Shown: piece by piece, positions 13,013-37,416 of the stretch
Layout: every line of letters starts with the position of its first letter
Position numbering within the stretch: the stretch's first letter is position 1
DNA from: Prunus persica
Lineage: Eukaryota > Streptophyta > Magnoliopsida > Rosales > Rosaceae
Assembly (NCBI RefSeq): GCF_000346465.2
Contig: NC_034016.1
Span: forward strand, 339,041-403,040
Direction of reading: 5' to 3'
DNA length: 64,000 nt
Made by a program: the position numbers and the translations under genes
The notes under the pieces: model-generated
Told to the model about the DNA's origin: nothing
The model's input: the letters and a program-made list of their open reading frames with translations, nothing else
Databases searched by the model: none

Positions 13013-15598
13013 ATTATTTCCAATTTATTTATCAATTTGTGTATGCATGCGCCATGTTGTCGTTCTTTAACCAGCCTTTATACAGAGTGACGGTATCATT
13101 TTGCTGCTGATATAGTAAATCAAGGGTAGGGAAATCTCCAATGAGGTACAACAGAGGAAATGAAGCTGTATATTGGAATTATTGTACTTATATTATCAAC
13201 TTAAACGTATTCAAAATAGTATAACTGGTAGAAGTTAGCCAAAACTTGGAATTGGGTTGTAGTTCTATTCTATATATCATTTCTACATACTTGGGAGTTA
13301 TGCAACTATGACTATCAGACTCGATGCGCCAAGGCGCGGCTATACTTGTTTGTTTAGCAAGCGGCCGCATTCTCCAGGTGGAGGAAGTGATCAGGAGGAT
13401 GAGCTTAAAGCAACGTCTCTATATTTTCAAATTCCAAACCCTCCCCACCCGAAAGCGCATGTGAATTTGTGGATCTTTATTTATTAGGTCTGTCGTAGCA
13501 TGTGTGCAATATGTACTGTACATGTTATTTATTATTTTGTTGTATTGTGTGTGTCGGTGTGCTATTAAGGCTAGTTTAGGATTTTCCTATCCATAAGCTA
13601 CGAGTATGAGCTAGGATTGTTTTAACTAAGCATGAACCAGATTGAAAAAAAAGAAGGGGAATAGAAAATACTCATATTTTATATATGTAAAATCCAATAT
13701 GCCCTTTTATCTGGAAAATGTCACAAGACCTTCGGAAATTGCATAGGCTGCCATTTAGAAATGTTGACAACACGTATAGATGTATTAGCAACTGCTATTG
13801 AATATTGATCCAAAATAGACTTCCAGAGTTTACAATTCCTTTTCAGCTTTTAAAAATCCTATTGAGCCGCTAACGCAATTAGAATTAGCAACTAGAAGCT
13901 TCGATTGGTCCTTTTTTGACCCCTGGGTTTGACCAGTGAATACTTTTTGTATTAATTTCCCAATAGATTGTATTTATTATTATTCAATTACACCGTTGAA
14001 TTTGTCCAAATATTTTCATGGTTGAATTGAATTAAGGAGTTTGGAGGAGTCTTAGGCCAAGGCATTTGATCAAAGGAGGCTGTGGTTGGTTTGAGAGGTT
14101 GGGTGCTACATAACCATCTAAACTTGTTGCAACTCAGCCTCATTCCCATTGTGTTGATTGAACGAGTCACTTTCTAATTGGTTGCCTGTAGTGCTGTAAA
14201 GTTCATGTAAAACACTAACCGACCTTATTGAAAATCACAGGGAACCATCACATTCTCCTTTTTTGAACTGCAATGCCAATACTTTCCTTCGTAGTAATTT
14301 TTTGTTGAAAGATATTGATAATCTCCGTCCATTTACCAATTGGTCTTTTATTAAATATCTTCATTCTAATACGTATAAAGATAATGAGTGCTATTGGACT
14401 CTAGACTATGCTTTACTAATGAGGAGGGCCTCGAGTCTCACTTTGCCTTTAGATGTGCCGAGGGGTTTGGTTTGGTACTTGTTAGCTCCATTTATTTGAA
14501 TTGCAACAATTCGTGGTTTGCGTATACTTGTCCTGACTTATTGAATAATATTAGATGACAATTACAAAGTTCGAAGGTTTATCTCAAGCAAAGGACACAT
14601 ACCTCAAGACAACCAAAATTCTAAAATAAATCACAAGCCTAAATAATGAAAACTACCACTACCACTCAAAGCAATGCCACCAATTATTGTGAAACATTGG
14701 ACGGATATGAGGAAATTATGATATCCAATGATTTAGTTTCACATGATAGTGAATAGATCCCCTTATTTGACGAAAATGACCAAAATCACTTGAGTAGATA
14801 ACAGCAAAATCCACTAAAAAACATGTAGTACTAAATTGAGAGAAAGTTAGAATTTTGGAGGGAGAGTTTTGAGAGAGAGATTGGATTGAAAGAGAAGAAA
14901 GATGGTTGTGGTGTAGAAAAAGATGTTAAAAGGAGCGGGGAGTGCGGCTAGAGTTTGTTTTTGCTCTCTCTTGGATGTGTTTATTTATTTATTTTTTTTG
15001 GTCGAATTGGATGTGTTATTTTTGAATATTTTAGTACATGTGTATAAATAAACAAAAAATAGAATATTTTAGCATCCATACAAGTCTCAATTATGTTTTT
15101 AATCTATATATATATTCCAACAAAAAAAAAAAATCAATATATGTTTTCTTTTTAAATTTATTGCAGGGAGTAAACTTCTGGTAAAACATGAAGACATTTT
15201 AAACTTACATAACGCTCCTTCTTTAAAATTTTAAAATGTCCTATAGCATGAAGATAAAATTTTAAGGATAAAGAAAATAAAAGAAGAATAATAACTAAAG
15301 CACATTTTTCGTATTCACCAACTGTTGAAATTTGAGATATGAATTCATCACCAACTAGCATTTAGTTTAATAGTAATTCCCTTCGTGATGCTGAAAGAAA
15401 TTCAAAATATGAATTTTATCTCCCTCGTTGATAAAAAAAATATAAAATTATGAAATAACTTGTTACTTATTAGGAATGGGTATAAGAAAAAAAAAATTTC
15501 CCTGAGTTCCCTCATGTTTATTGATTAAAAAAAATGAGGGTTACATAGTTTAATATATAATCCAATAGCACCCTCAAAACCATGAATTGAATATATTA
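13013..15598. other. Intergenic spacer between NOL10 and the second MITE
   Basis: About 13013-13450 is probably NOL10 3' UTR and flank. A short relic of dynamin exon 1 lies at 13311-13348 (separate entry). A 78-codon open stretch at 14263-14499 has no recognisable similarity and is likely chance. The rest is AT-rich with GA-rich runs near 14860-14920. No gene was found. Confidence 0.5.
13311..13348 (+). pseudogene. Relic copy of DRP2 exon 1 fragment
   Basis: Thirty-eight bases match DRP2 exon 1 (16997-17034) at 37 positions, covering the codons for [12 protein letters not shown]. The similarity stops abruptly on the right; on the left a few extra bases (TGCAACT) also match with a small gap. 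It lies 3.7 kb upstream on the same strand. It is too short to function and is best read as debris of a local duplication or a filler insertion at a break. Confidence 0.7.
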
Positions 15599-16053
15599 GA
15601 GCATCTCCACCCATAAGGGCTAAGGCAAGGGCAAGCAAGGGCTGCCACTATTCACGTGAATAGTGGCAGTCTTGCCTTTTTTGGTTCCATCCCAAAAGAC
15701 TAGGGCAAGGGCAAGAAAAAAAAAGAATATGCAACAAAATATAAACTTGTTATGTATTTATAGGGAAAGTGAATAAAATTGTTATGTATTTATAGGAAAA
15801 ACATCAATAATTTTTTATATAAAAAATTAAATTTTTTTCAATTTTTTTGAATTTATTTTTGCTCGCTGATGTCAGCGTGACATCACCGCTGACATCAGCG
15901 CCTTCGGGCTGAAGCCCAGGCAAGATTTGCCCTTGGGCTTGCCCAGGCTGGTGGGACCCAGGCCTTGCCCGGGCTGTTGGTTGCGCGCTGGAGGTTGTTT
16001 GGGCTCGCGAAGGCAGCCTTTTGCCTGATTTTGGGTGCGCGCTGGACTTGCTC
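15599..16053. mobile_element. Harbinger-like MITE (copy 2)
   Basis: The ends GAGCATCTCCA and GAGCAAGTCCA (the latter on the complementary strand) are flanked by TTA at 15596-15598 and 16054-16056. The interior has the same GGCAAG/CTTGCC-rich and GACATCA motifs as the element at 90-507, in inverted order. It has no ORF and is non-autonomous. Confidence 0.65.
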
Positions 16054-16970
16054 TTAGGGGAGTTGTTAATCCAATTCCAATTTTTTTATTCCCCTATTTC
16101 CAATTTTCCCACCCAGTTCAAAGTAAGTACCAAGTGAAACTAATGACACTAGACTGGATTATTAGTGGCATAGCACACGTTGAAAGACATTCAAAATTCG
16201 AATTATCCTTTTTCTCGTCGATACTAGACTGATGATACTAAACTGAATTATTATTGGAAGATCACACCCTTTTATTTATTGAACATATGTACATAATTCG
16301 AACTCTCTCTTATAAAAAAGTGAAGACCCACACGGTGATTAGTAATTGAGCATTTTTTTTAATCTGATCAAACACATTATTCATGATGTGCTACAACATA
16401 AATACAAATCACCTTATAATCTGATCACAAAATATTATACAGCTACTAGTCCTACTATCAAAAGAGAAGGCTTAAAAAATGAGGTAAAAAACTTGACCCA
16501 AAAAGTTTTTGAGGGAAAAAAAAACAACATAGAGAAAATAGTGGAGCAAAATCATTAGAGAGAGAGAGAGAGAGGGTTTAAAATTGAAATTGAAAGGGAA
16601 CCGGAACGGAACCCAGCTAAAAACTTAAAACATTTAAGATTCAAAATAAAAGAAAGAGAGAGAGAGAATGGCGAGAAGAGTATGAGATTTCAAAACGCAA
16701 GAGAGAGAAAGTGGGAAGAAATAGATAGAGACTCTAGAGAGAGAGAGAGACAGACAGAGCTTCTCCCACATTTCCTCTTTCCTTAAATTTCTTCTGTTTC
16801 GCTCTGAATCTCTGAATCTCTGAATCTCGAATTCTAATTCCTTCTAGCTAGAAGACAGCCAGAGAGAGAGAAAGAAACAAAGGGAGATCGTTTTCATTTC
16901 CAATTTCTAGGGTTTCAATCAGATCCATCGCTCTCTCCCTCAGATCTTTGATCCTCAATCCTCTGCTGCG
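16054..16970 (+). promoter_or_regulatory. DRP2 promoter flank and GA-rich leader
   Basis: From about 16557 the sequence is dominated by GAGAGA runs (16557-16575, 16657-16668, 16734-16750, 16860-16872). These change to CT-rich sequence near the ATG at 16971, typical of plant leaders with GA/CT elements. No convincing TATA box was picked out. Confidence 0.4.
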
Positions 16971-28109
<11,139 letters not shown>

Positions 28110-29050
28110 ATGGGCGTCTAGATTGATTAATTGATGATTTATATTTTCCTTGCATTCTTGGTGGGTGAGGCTGCTCCGCCCTACTACATGATTTTTCTAG
28201 TAGAATCCTTAGACGAGGAGAGAGGGTGTGTGTACATAGAAGATTACAGTCCTATCAGGTTCTTACGGCTTGCCCCCGTGTCACAAGGATGGATTCAAGG
28301 CATACTTGAAACACTCATATATTCCTCTATTCAATTTTTCTTTCCGCGCGTAGAATTTTACCTTTCTTTTCATTACCTTTCCTTTTTTATTTTCCTCCAC
28401 CCATTTTTGGATACTATAGCTGTATTTGCCTGTCATGATTTTGATTTGATATGTACGTTCAAGCTTTGATGGCTTTGTAACATCTGGATTCTCCTCTGTA
28501 GAGGGATGGATATATTATATCTCTCTCAATGTCATATATTTTGTTTTCCAGTATTGAACCAACCCTCTTCATTTTTTAGTTGCGGCAGATGGTTACTTGT
28601 GCAACAATCTGCAATATTCAAATTTATGATATTTCTTGTAATGAATTTTTCATTTCTCAAAGATTAGAAGAGGCTGATAGAACTCTTAAGTCTTTGATTT
28701 CGGTTTTCGTGTTGCAATCCTAAGTAAATTGTGGACGGCACAAAAAAGCCAATATGATATTAGAAGCTTAATTTTTATCCACATTATATAGGCGAATGCA
28801 ACAATAATTTACCAAAGCGTTAGGTTGTTGGTGTCATTTATCAGATTTGAATTGATTGATTATTATTTGGTTTTTAGGTCCTGGTCGGAATGGGTATTCT
28901 TTAAGAATGATGATTATTAAAAACGAAAAATTGAAAGAAAATAAGGATAACAAACTAAGGTAGCTCTGTAATTATTTCTTCTTAGAAATGTCTCTTAAGG
29001 TAGCTTTTCCCCCATTGGGAGAAATAAAAGAAGTCCCATCTGAAAAGCTT
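28110..29050. other. Convergent 3' flanks of DRP2 and GT47 genes
   Basis: DRP2 3' UTR probably reaches about 28500-28650. The short open frame at 28131-28469 is not conserved-looking. The remainder is AT-rich and serves as the 3' side of both convergent genes. No other element was recognised. Confidence 0.4.
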
Positions 29051-31012
29051 CTATTCAACTTGATCCTCAATGCGGATGTTCAACCTCCTGAGCCAAATAG
29101 AGTGAACAATCATATTGAAAACATCAAATCTCTTGGAGGGTCCGTTTACCACAAAATGCCTTTGAACCTGTTTCACTCTCCTGTGCATTCTCAAATACTG
29201 ACTCTGAGATATTCCCATTAGTATTGTTTTGATGTTTGGTATGTCCTCCACTTGTATTTGGACAGAAAATGACTTCCAATCAAGAACATCACTGAATGGT
29301 GGAACATAGCTATCAGATATCAACACAGGAATGCATTCAGCATATATGGCTTCCACAACCCTGGGGCTTGCCACTTCATAACCGCTAGGGCATAAGCAAA
29401 ACCTGCTCTTCTTCAACATCAATTCATAGGACACTCCGTGGGGAAGTTGGTCGTAAACTTGCACGTCTTGGTCTTTCTCTTTCCATTCATTTAGAAGCAA
29501 GTACCTTATGTGGCCATGTAGCCGGCCTGCGAAGAAGGCAAGAATCGACCTGCGAGATGGGGAGAGCCCACCAACAAGTCCTTTGATTTCCCCGGTTCGG
29601 AGATGGATTTCTGGAAATGAGGCATCTTTAGAAGGATTGAATCCTTCAGAAGTGTTGGCGTTGCATAACACTCTTATGGACTTGTGGTACAAATGAGGAA
29701 CATAAGAAGATGTGCGCGGCCCCTGTAGACAGACAAATTCAGTTCACAACATAAATTTGGAACCACTATTGTAAGCCTCATGCAACCAAGTTAACATATA
29801 AATATAATGGACTATTTTGTATAAACAGAGAAAACAAAAAATGAAAAGGAGAGGCAAAGTTTAGGGTAAAAAGGTGATACGATTTCTTACCCAATCATGG
29901 CAAGAAAGCATAAAGTGGTCAGCGCCAAGGCTTCTATTCCAGAAGGGATGCTTATCGGAAATGACATTGACATAGTCGATGACAGCCCGTCCAATGGAGT
30001 CTGTGTTATGGGAGTCGGCCGCATAGAGGTACTGAACCAACATTACCACACTAAATGGGAGAAAATAAACCAGGGCCTCATCAGGGTCTGTGGTTTTGTA
30101 AATGTTATTGTCCATTTCCATTTCATGAATAAACCTCCCTTCTGTAGAATATATGCTTTTGCAAGGACCATTGTGAAATATTGGTGGGTCTCCTTCTTCA
30201 TATACATATATCTTGAAAAGCCTCTCCATCTCCAAATAACTCCTGCAGTTCAATCAATTTAATTTGTCTCTGATTTATAAAGAATCAATATCCAAGTCGT
30301 AAAAACTATTTGTACTAATAATTAAGATTGTAAATAAAATACCTGTGAAAAGCATTTGCATTCCTGTATATTGGTCCTTTAGGAACATAGTCGGGATCTT
30401 CATGGGTAGAGGTTAGATTTCGAACTCGAGCAGCTTCTCTTATTGAAGCCCGAACTCCAGCCAAATTTGCTTCAAGTTTCTCTAACCTGCTATATCTCTT
30501 TATAGTTACTGCTGATGCAGAAGTCACATTAACTTCATCAGCTCCTAGGCCTTGATCATTCCATACCATCTCTTGTTTTTCTCCCTGTGGTTATGCAACA
30601 CCAATAGAACAATAAGCTACTTCGTGAACTTGAAGAAACACATTAATGATTCATAAAGTTACAATGGTCATGCATGAAAAAAAAAAAATCAAAATCTTAA
30701 TTACAATTTGATGAGGGAGAAGATGTGTTGTTGTTTCATTTGGTTTTGACGATGATGAAGAATTGATATGATGAGCTTCTGAAGCTTCAAGCACTTGAGA
30801 AGGTCTTGATCTTGTAGAGACAGCTCGGGATGAAGAATAGTCAGTCTCCAATATTTTGTTGCCAAATCTCCATGTCCATGAAGACGAACCCGAAGTGCAA
30901 ACAAGCACTGATATCACAAAAAAGGGTACTACAAACACTAAAATTAAGACTGAATAATATGAAGAAGATGACCACAATGATGAAAACAAAGAATATGGTT
31001 TATTCAGAGGCT

Positions 31013-31016
<4 letters not shown>
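29051..31016 (-). CDS. Exostosin-family (GT47) glycosyltransferase
   Basis: Four coding exons read on the minus strand: 31016-30705, 30584-30343, 30242-29891, 29722-29051, totalling 1578 nt or 525 residues, in frame throughout. Residues 21-40 form a single hydrophobic anchor after a short cytosolic N-terminus, giving type II Golgi topology. A stem with a coiled region (EKLEANLAGVRASIREAARV) follows. The exostosin domain starts near residue 185 with ERLFKIYVYEEGDPPIFHNG. It includes FLPFSVVMLVQYLY, FMLSCHDWG at an exon joint, and the C-terminal FCLCPSGYEVASPRVVEAIY with ECIPVLISD, the usual nucleotide-sugar-binding end. Plant GT47 members of this subgroup are putative cell-wall polysaccharide transferases; the substrate cannot be told from sequence. 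The ATG is the first after a long (GA)n run. Nothing appears broken. Confidence 0.93.

Positions 31017-31064
<48 letters not shown>
31017..31064 (-). repeat. (GA)n microsatellite abutting the GT47 start codon
   Basis: A pure CT run on the plus strand, about 48 bases, ends exactly at the ATG of the glycosyltransferase on the minus strand. It therefore forms the last part of its leader. A TATATATATA stretch at about 31228-31240 is a plausible TATA region some 200 bases upstream of the ATG. Confidence 0.85.
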
Positions 31065-31066
<2 letters not shown>

Positions 31067-32974
31067 GGTCATCCACAAATCACAATTACACTATATGTGC
31101 ATGCAGTACTAGAGTACTGAATGAGCTTATTGTGCTATTGATGGATTCATTACTTAAACTGCTGGTTATTCCTTGCTGCTCATAAAAGTCATTCTTTGAG
31201 AGAGGGTTGTGTGGCAAAGCTTTTTGGTGTCTATATATATAAGTGTCTGTGTGTGTGTTTCTGGCCATAAGATGCTTCCTTGCTACTTGATCCAAGTTTG
31301 GCTCTCTTTCCAAAAGTTACACAACTTTCATATTTGCATTATTTTTTCTTTCCAATTACTACCACTCGCAATCACTGATGCAGGGATCCTAACCTAACCA
31401 ACAAATTAGAAATTAGAAAGAACAGAATTTAAGGGTTTAATAAATTTGAATAAAATGTTCTTCCCAAAAAAAGAAAAAAATAGTATGGGGGATTATAATA
31501 TTATGATACAGAACGTGTTTATTATGCTTGCAGATAACAAGGCTCTCTAACTTCAAGTTTCAATTCCCAGTAATCAATCTGGCAAACTAATTAAACTAAT
31601 GCAGTGCACAACTAATAAAATATCTCAATCCTGACTCAGGTATCAGACAGTGCTAGTTTAACCCATTGAGATAGCTGTTAGTTATAATCGTGGCAGGGTG
31701 TAGGAAACATAGGAGGGATAAAAGAACAGTTTCAAGTACAATAGAAACTTAAGAGCCCTTTCTTTGATACGAAATAATATTTGATTATATGCACCTAAAT
31801 TCAAAAATGGAACCTACTTCATTACCAAGTCATCTTGGGATGCCCTCAAAGTCCGACTTTCTGTCCGTCACCGTCACCGTCACCGTCACTGTCACGTACA
31901 CTAACTTTGATTTTGCAAACATTTTAGAGAATCCAAAAAATGTATTGTCCTACCAGGCTTTCCTACGAAAGTTGATTTTTTCCCTTTCACTTCATCTTAA
32001 TAATTATTTATATTTTCTACAAGGGCACAGCCGTTAGTTTGGCAAGGAGGAAAATTTCTACTACACACACTGGTCGGGAAGAGGTTTTAAGGTGATGATT
32101 TGAATTTAGAGTGTCTGATTTTACTTCTCGCCTCATGCTCATTCTTTTACCACATTAGACCATATCGCAAGATTTGCACCACTCGGAGTTTTGAGGTGCT
32201 CTATAGTTCAATTTTGAGGTTTACAAATGTACAATTCCAATGGTTTTATTCTTGCCACCTATGAATTGTCCCCATATTTGCTAGCCTAGACGGAAAAACA
32301 AAGAAAGGGCTAGCTACCACTCCAAAGTCTCCCCTGTTTCTTTATCAATCATAACAGTCTCGTTTCTGAATGAGGTAGTACTATTATTATTAGTAGTAAT
32401 TATAACACGCACCTTAAAAGATTTTAAATCATGAATTAATGTTGACCATTTTGTTATCATCTTCTGTAAAACTAATTGTGCAAGTGTTTTCCGTTTGGAG
32501 GGTACCATCTCCATATAGAGACATAATTTACTCAAAAGTCAAAAACCCCTTCTTTTGAATTTTAGTACAAACCCAAAAAGCGCAGGCCAAGAAAAAACGT
32601 TTCTACCTCTCTACTTGTTGTTCGTAGTTTAAACGGAAAGGGTCGGTTGTTGATTTTAGACAACAATTCTTACAATATGTAAGTTGTGCTTCAATGCCCA
32701 GTATTGGATCCAAATGAAATTGCTTTTTTGGTTGCAAAGTTAGGAAAGGAGAGGGTGGTTTTCTCACGCACATTGTCAAAGTGCAATGGAGTCGAACCTA
32801 AGATTACAGGTCTACAAGTCAAGACCCTTTTTCAATGGACTAGACCTCGTTGGATGTAGTAAAAAAGAAGTAAAATCATTCCCCACAAGAAAGCTAGAAA
32901 GCTCCAAGATATGTTTACCATTTGTAATTATAATTAAGGGAACGGAGAAAAAAAATAAAGAGTTGCTGCAAAGA
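31065..32974. other. Intergenic region between the GT47 and SUN genes
   Basis: This is the upstream side of the minus-strand GT47 gene and the downstream side of the minus-strand SUN gene. It contains a short (CACCGT)n hexamer run at about 31865-31895 and otherwise unstructured AT-rich DNA. The open frames here are short and unlike known proteins. Confidence 0.4.
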
Positions 32975-35900
32975 TTATAATGATGATATAAATAGGACAA
33001 GGATACAGCTCACAAGTAAAAAGAGCCAGGAAGGGCTCAACCGACAAAATTTCCTGGACTGGTCTGTTCTATGAACACTAAATGCCATATAAACACTAAC
33101 CGCCATATCTATGAAAAGCTTCACAAGAGCTAACAATGAAAAAATTAAACATACAAGAAATATTATGATACCCTTATTATCTACAGATTGCTGCTTCTCC
33201 CTCACCTTTTCAACCTCAGATCTGCAAAGCAATAACAATTGTATTAGAATACACGCATCTATATGAACTGTTCACCTAGCAGAAACAAGTAGATGAATTC
33301 AGGCTAGAAACATGGAGGTGAGCATTAAACCATTGTTTACTTTTTCTGGTTGCTTCAGCTTACATATATTTGATGAAAGCGAAGACGGAAAACATGCATA
33401 AGGTTGCCTTATCTTTAAATTAACTTGCTTAAAAATTAATCCCTGTATATATAACTACCCTTTACGAGCTCATATAAAATATTTATTATACAGAATTTGA
33501 AACACTTCAGTTTTCTTAAGTTTCTTTTCTTTCTTTATTTGCTGTAAAGAGGAGCTCATAAGATTGCGTGCACTAAATAGTTACTCCCCAGAAAAAAGTA
33601 ACTTGTCAACTCAACATCGCATCAATGTAGAAAAGAAAATTTCAATACATAAAAAATGGAGAAGTCTTAAACAAAAGATCAAACCCTGACCTGAGGATAG
33701 CATTGTCCCTGACTAAATTACCCAATTGCATGGAGACTAGGGACTGCCAAGATATAAGGTTGCGAACATCTTTAGCCTACAAGGACAAGAAAACCATTTT
33801 AAAAAAAGTATTAACGCATAATACCGCCAATAAAGAAAAGGCAATACCAATATTTCCAAGAATAATGACAAAGCTAATAATAGTCAAAATTCTATGAGAT
33901 AAGAGTTTTACATACAATGATTTCCTGGCTTTCAAGGAGATTCCTTATGTCTTCTCTGATCTTCTGTACATCTAAATCTTTTTCTCCCAAATCTTTGTCG
34001 AATTCTCTGAAAATACTGCCATATCTTGAATTAGATTCCTCCAGGTATCGCTCCAGAACTGATAAACTAAAATCCAAGGAACGAACTTTCTGCATTAGTA
34101 TTTTAAGAACGGTGTCCCCAGGCATCCTGTTAACTTGTAGATGGCGAACCTCTTTGATAGGATCAGGCACTTCACTTTTCATTATTTCATTGTTCAGGTC
34201 AGAGTGTCCAACTGCATATTCAGGTTCCAATTCTTTAACAATATTATGATAAAATTCATCAACCTCAGGGGAGTCTGGGTTGGAGGACGTAGGTTTCTGG
34301 TCAACAGTTGCTCCCTCAGACACAAACGGACTGTTTTCAACAGAAATCAAATCCTCAAGCATTCGCTCAACAGCATCCACTCCATAAATTTCAACAACAC
34401 TGAGTGTGCAATAGAATTCTGAACCATGATGGCTCAAAAGATTCAACTTTATATATCTCACCCACTTCGGTTCCTGAAGATCAAACCTTTGTGCAAGCTT
34501 ATTATTTGCAGCAGTGAAATTCCCAAGTAGAACCCATTCATCTGTTGGATAGACCAAACTGCCAAGCAGCTCAAAAGCCTTTAAATTAGAAGAATAGTGC
34601 TCATGATTAGCTATTTGAATTGTATCTACTAACGTTTCTTCTGAAAGCTCTATATCGACAAATTTTCCTTCTGCAGAACATGGATTGCGAAGGTACTTGT
34701 CCTTATCCCTGCCTAAGATATTAGAGGCACCTTTAGCTTCCTTGTTAAAAGCCAAGACCTTGGCTCCCTTTGCAGCTGAAGCATAATTGTATTCAGCACC
34801 ACCAGGCTCCACTCTGTGTTTTATGCCTCCAGCCTCACCATTTCCAGATTTAGTTTTGGAATTAAATGTTTTGCTCTTGAACTCATCAAGACCAAGTGGC
34901 ACAGCACGAGGTAGGCGGCCATTCTTTGGAGCATCATTTTCAAGTTTCACACCTGAACCAGAGCTCACCACCTCAGGTTGCTCACTAACAGCTGAGTCAA
35001 AAAATATATTTCCTTCAGCTGAGGCACAATGTCTACTTCCTTCACTAGCAAAGAATTCACCATTTAAACCACTGGTTTCAACACCATTTGCGCACGCACC
35101 ACCAGAATAGTAGACCAAATCAGTTTCTTTTTGTATATCTACAGAATCAGAGTGTTCATCCCGGTCCAGCTTAGCTTTGTCCCAAGTTGATATACCAACT
35201 GGAGATACAGTGGATCCATCTAACACAAAGAAGAGACTAAATAGCTCATAACAAGCAGCATGCAGGAGTAAATCATAAAAATCACACTAAAAGTGAAAAA
35301 AGATAAAAGAAAAAGAAGAAATAAGATGAATGTAAAAAGCGAAATTAATAACAGTGTTTCATCAAAGAATTCACTTGTTTGCAAGGGGAGATACACAGTG
35401 TCAACTTATCGATAGATTTTCAGCTGCAATTTCGCTCAGGATATCTCAAAGCATGCTAACACTGCAAACCATCTTTATCTCAGGGAAGTTTCATGAAATT
35501 GCAGAAACCTTCCAGACGATTTCCTTGCTTGGGCACAAATTTTGGTCTTGCACTGAAAATACTTCAGGTGCTTCTCTACTAAGCACTCCTATTGTGCCCT
35601 TACACAAGAGTTGACTGCCTCTTGGATTTCCTAATTTTTAAAACCTTAAGCTCTTTCCCTTACTTTTTTTTTTTTTTCAACCAATGTCAGATGGTAAATA
35701 AAAGGTTGAAATGTCCAGTTTCCAAGCCTCCCCGACCAACTAAACAGCCCTCAATAATATAACCTGCAATGATTTCGGTCTTCAACACTTAGGAACCCAA
35801 TCAATTTTCCCAGTCTTTAAAATTTCCCAAAGCCCAACCCTCAGCACCAGCAGCCCTATCATCAGCAGCGTTAGTCGTCCATCATCAATTTTCCTGTTTG

Positions 35901-37416
35901 TGATTCTACCCAAGTACCATGCCAATGCACCATCTCTTCGTGATTCTTTTTCTGTTGAGTAAAAGTGTATCAATGTTGAGATGTACACATGTACAAAGAG
36001 CTTCCCTACAACTAATGTCCGAATGTACAAAAGGGAAGAGCTTTGCTCTAAATGAAGTTGAGGTATCATATCTGCAGCCACATGCAATGGTAGTGAAGTA
36101 TGAATACCATTTTATCTTTATTTTTGTTTTTATGAGAGTGATATGAATATTTGATTGAGTGTATGAGGCTATAGAAACTAAAAACTATATGGTGAAACTA
36201 AATCCTTGGTTTGTTTAGTAGTCAGCAAAGAGTATTATATATTTTGGGCTTAATTATTATGCTTTCTAGAGATTTTATTTATTGAAAATATTGTACATTT
36301 TTAATTGTAAACTTTGAGTGCCAAATGGCTTACATGTCAACACCTCGAGGCTTATGCCTTGCCTTGTCAGTAATAAAGTGCCCCCTCCTTATGCCTGTAT
36401 CATTGAAAACTTTATCCTGAATCATATAAACCTCCTATGCACCTATACTAAACCCCATTGGGCAAGTCGAAATAGTAGATAGTTGACTTAACATCTCCTG
36501 AAGTGTCATTCATAGTTTGCTCATTTTCCCCCTAATTTCTGCCATTTCCCCTTTACTGATATCTACATTTCTGTGTTTTCAGGTCGTTGATTTTTCTAAA
36601 TTGTTTTCAGGTTATGATCTGCAATTTTCATTATTGTTTTTCCTTTCGGCGATTAGCTATGGAGCAGAGAGATTTTAGGTACAGATAACCACAAGGACAT
36701 ACCTCAATAACTCTTCTATAATTATATCTAGTTCAATCTGTGCTGCTGTACAACATACAATAATAATATGTTTTCAGTTGCTTATTAAAAATTTCCCCAA
36801 CCTGGTTTTGATAACAAGTCTACGCAAATAGAAAAATATTTCATCTTTGGATCCTCCCATATTATACCCATGCATGAATTTCAAATGATTTAGTATATTA
36901 AATCGCTCAGCGCACCACATCCAGGATCAGAGTTAACTAACTGAGTCACTGAAGCAGAAATGTAGCAAATAATACCATAACATATAAATCACAACGCTAA
37001 ATTGGTGAGTCAAACAAAAGAAAAAGGAAAATAGATTAATATATGCAATGTAACGGCCGAGCTGATATTTCAGGTAAACAAGAATAAGTAGAGACCACTG
37101 ATTCTAAGCTAAACTCAGCATCAGAAGCAGTTTTGCAACCAAACAAAAAATGGTGATCATATTCACTGCAGAAGCTTAGTGCTTTAGATATTATTTCAGA
37201 AATTCACAAACAGTTCATAAAGGAAACCAACAGAAGAGAATTGTATTGAGTAGAGAGGTTACCTCTGTATCCATCTCCACGACTGAACCATAAGCTGAAA
37301 AGAAAGACAAGCCCCCACAAGACAAAAACTAAAGACAGAGACACCTTATACAAGCGGCTCCTTCCGCCGAACCCCAAAGCTCTTCTTTGCAGAAGAGCTC
37401 TACGTGACCTTTGCAT
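32975..37416 (-). CDS. SUN4: Mid-SUN domain protein (plant SUN3/SUN4/SUN5 type)
   Basis: Four coding exons on the minus strand: 37416-37263, 35219-33916, 33776-33691, 33221-32975, totalling 1791 nt or 596 residues, in frame. The N-terminus [20 protein letters not shown] is basic and is followed by a membrane segment at about residues 25-43 ([19 protein letters not shown]). The SUN domain sits centrally, about residues 185-335 ([60 protein letters not shown]). A coiled region follows, then two C-terminal membrane segments near residues 531-555 and 577-595. This order is diagnostic of plant mid-SUN proteins, which reside in the ER and nuclear envelope and help tie the nucleus to the cytoskeleton. 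Intron 1 is about 2 kb. The symbol follows the Arabidopsis family; which paralogue it is cannot be decided. Confidence 0.93.

Noticed and set aside
14263..14499. 78-codon open frame in the NOL10-DRP2 spacer
   Set aside because: No recognisable motif, no splice partners and no repeat of it elsewhere; length is within chance for AT-rich DNA.
28131..28469. 112-codon frame just after the DRP2 stop
   Set aside because: Lies in the expected DRP2 3' UTR, with T-rich-derived Phe/Leu composition and no domain.
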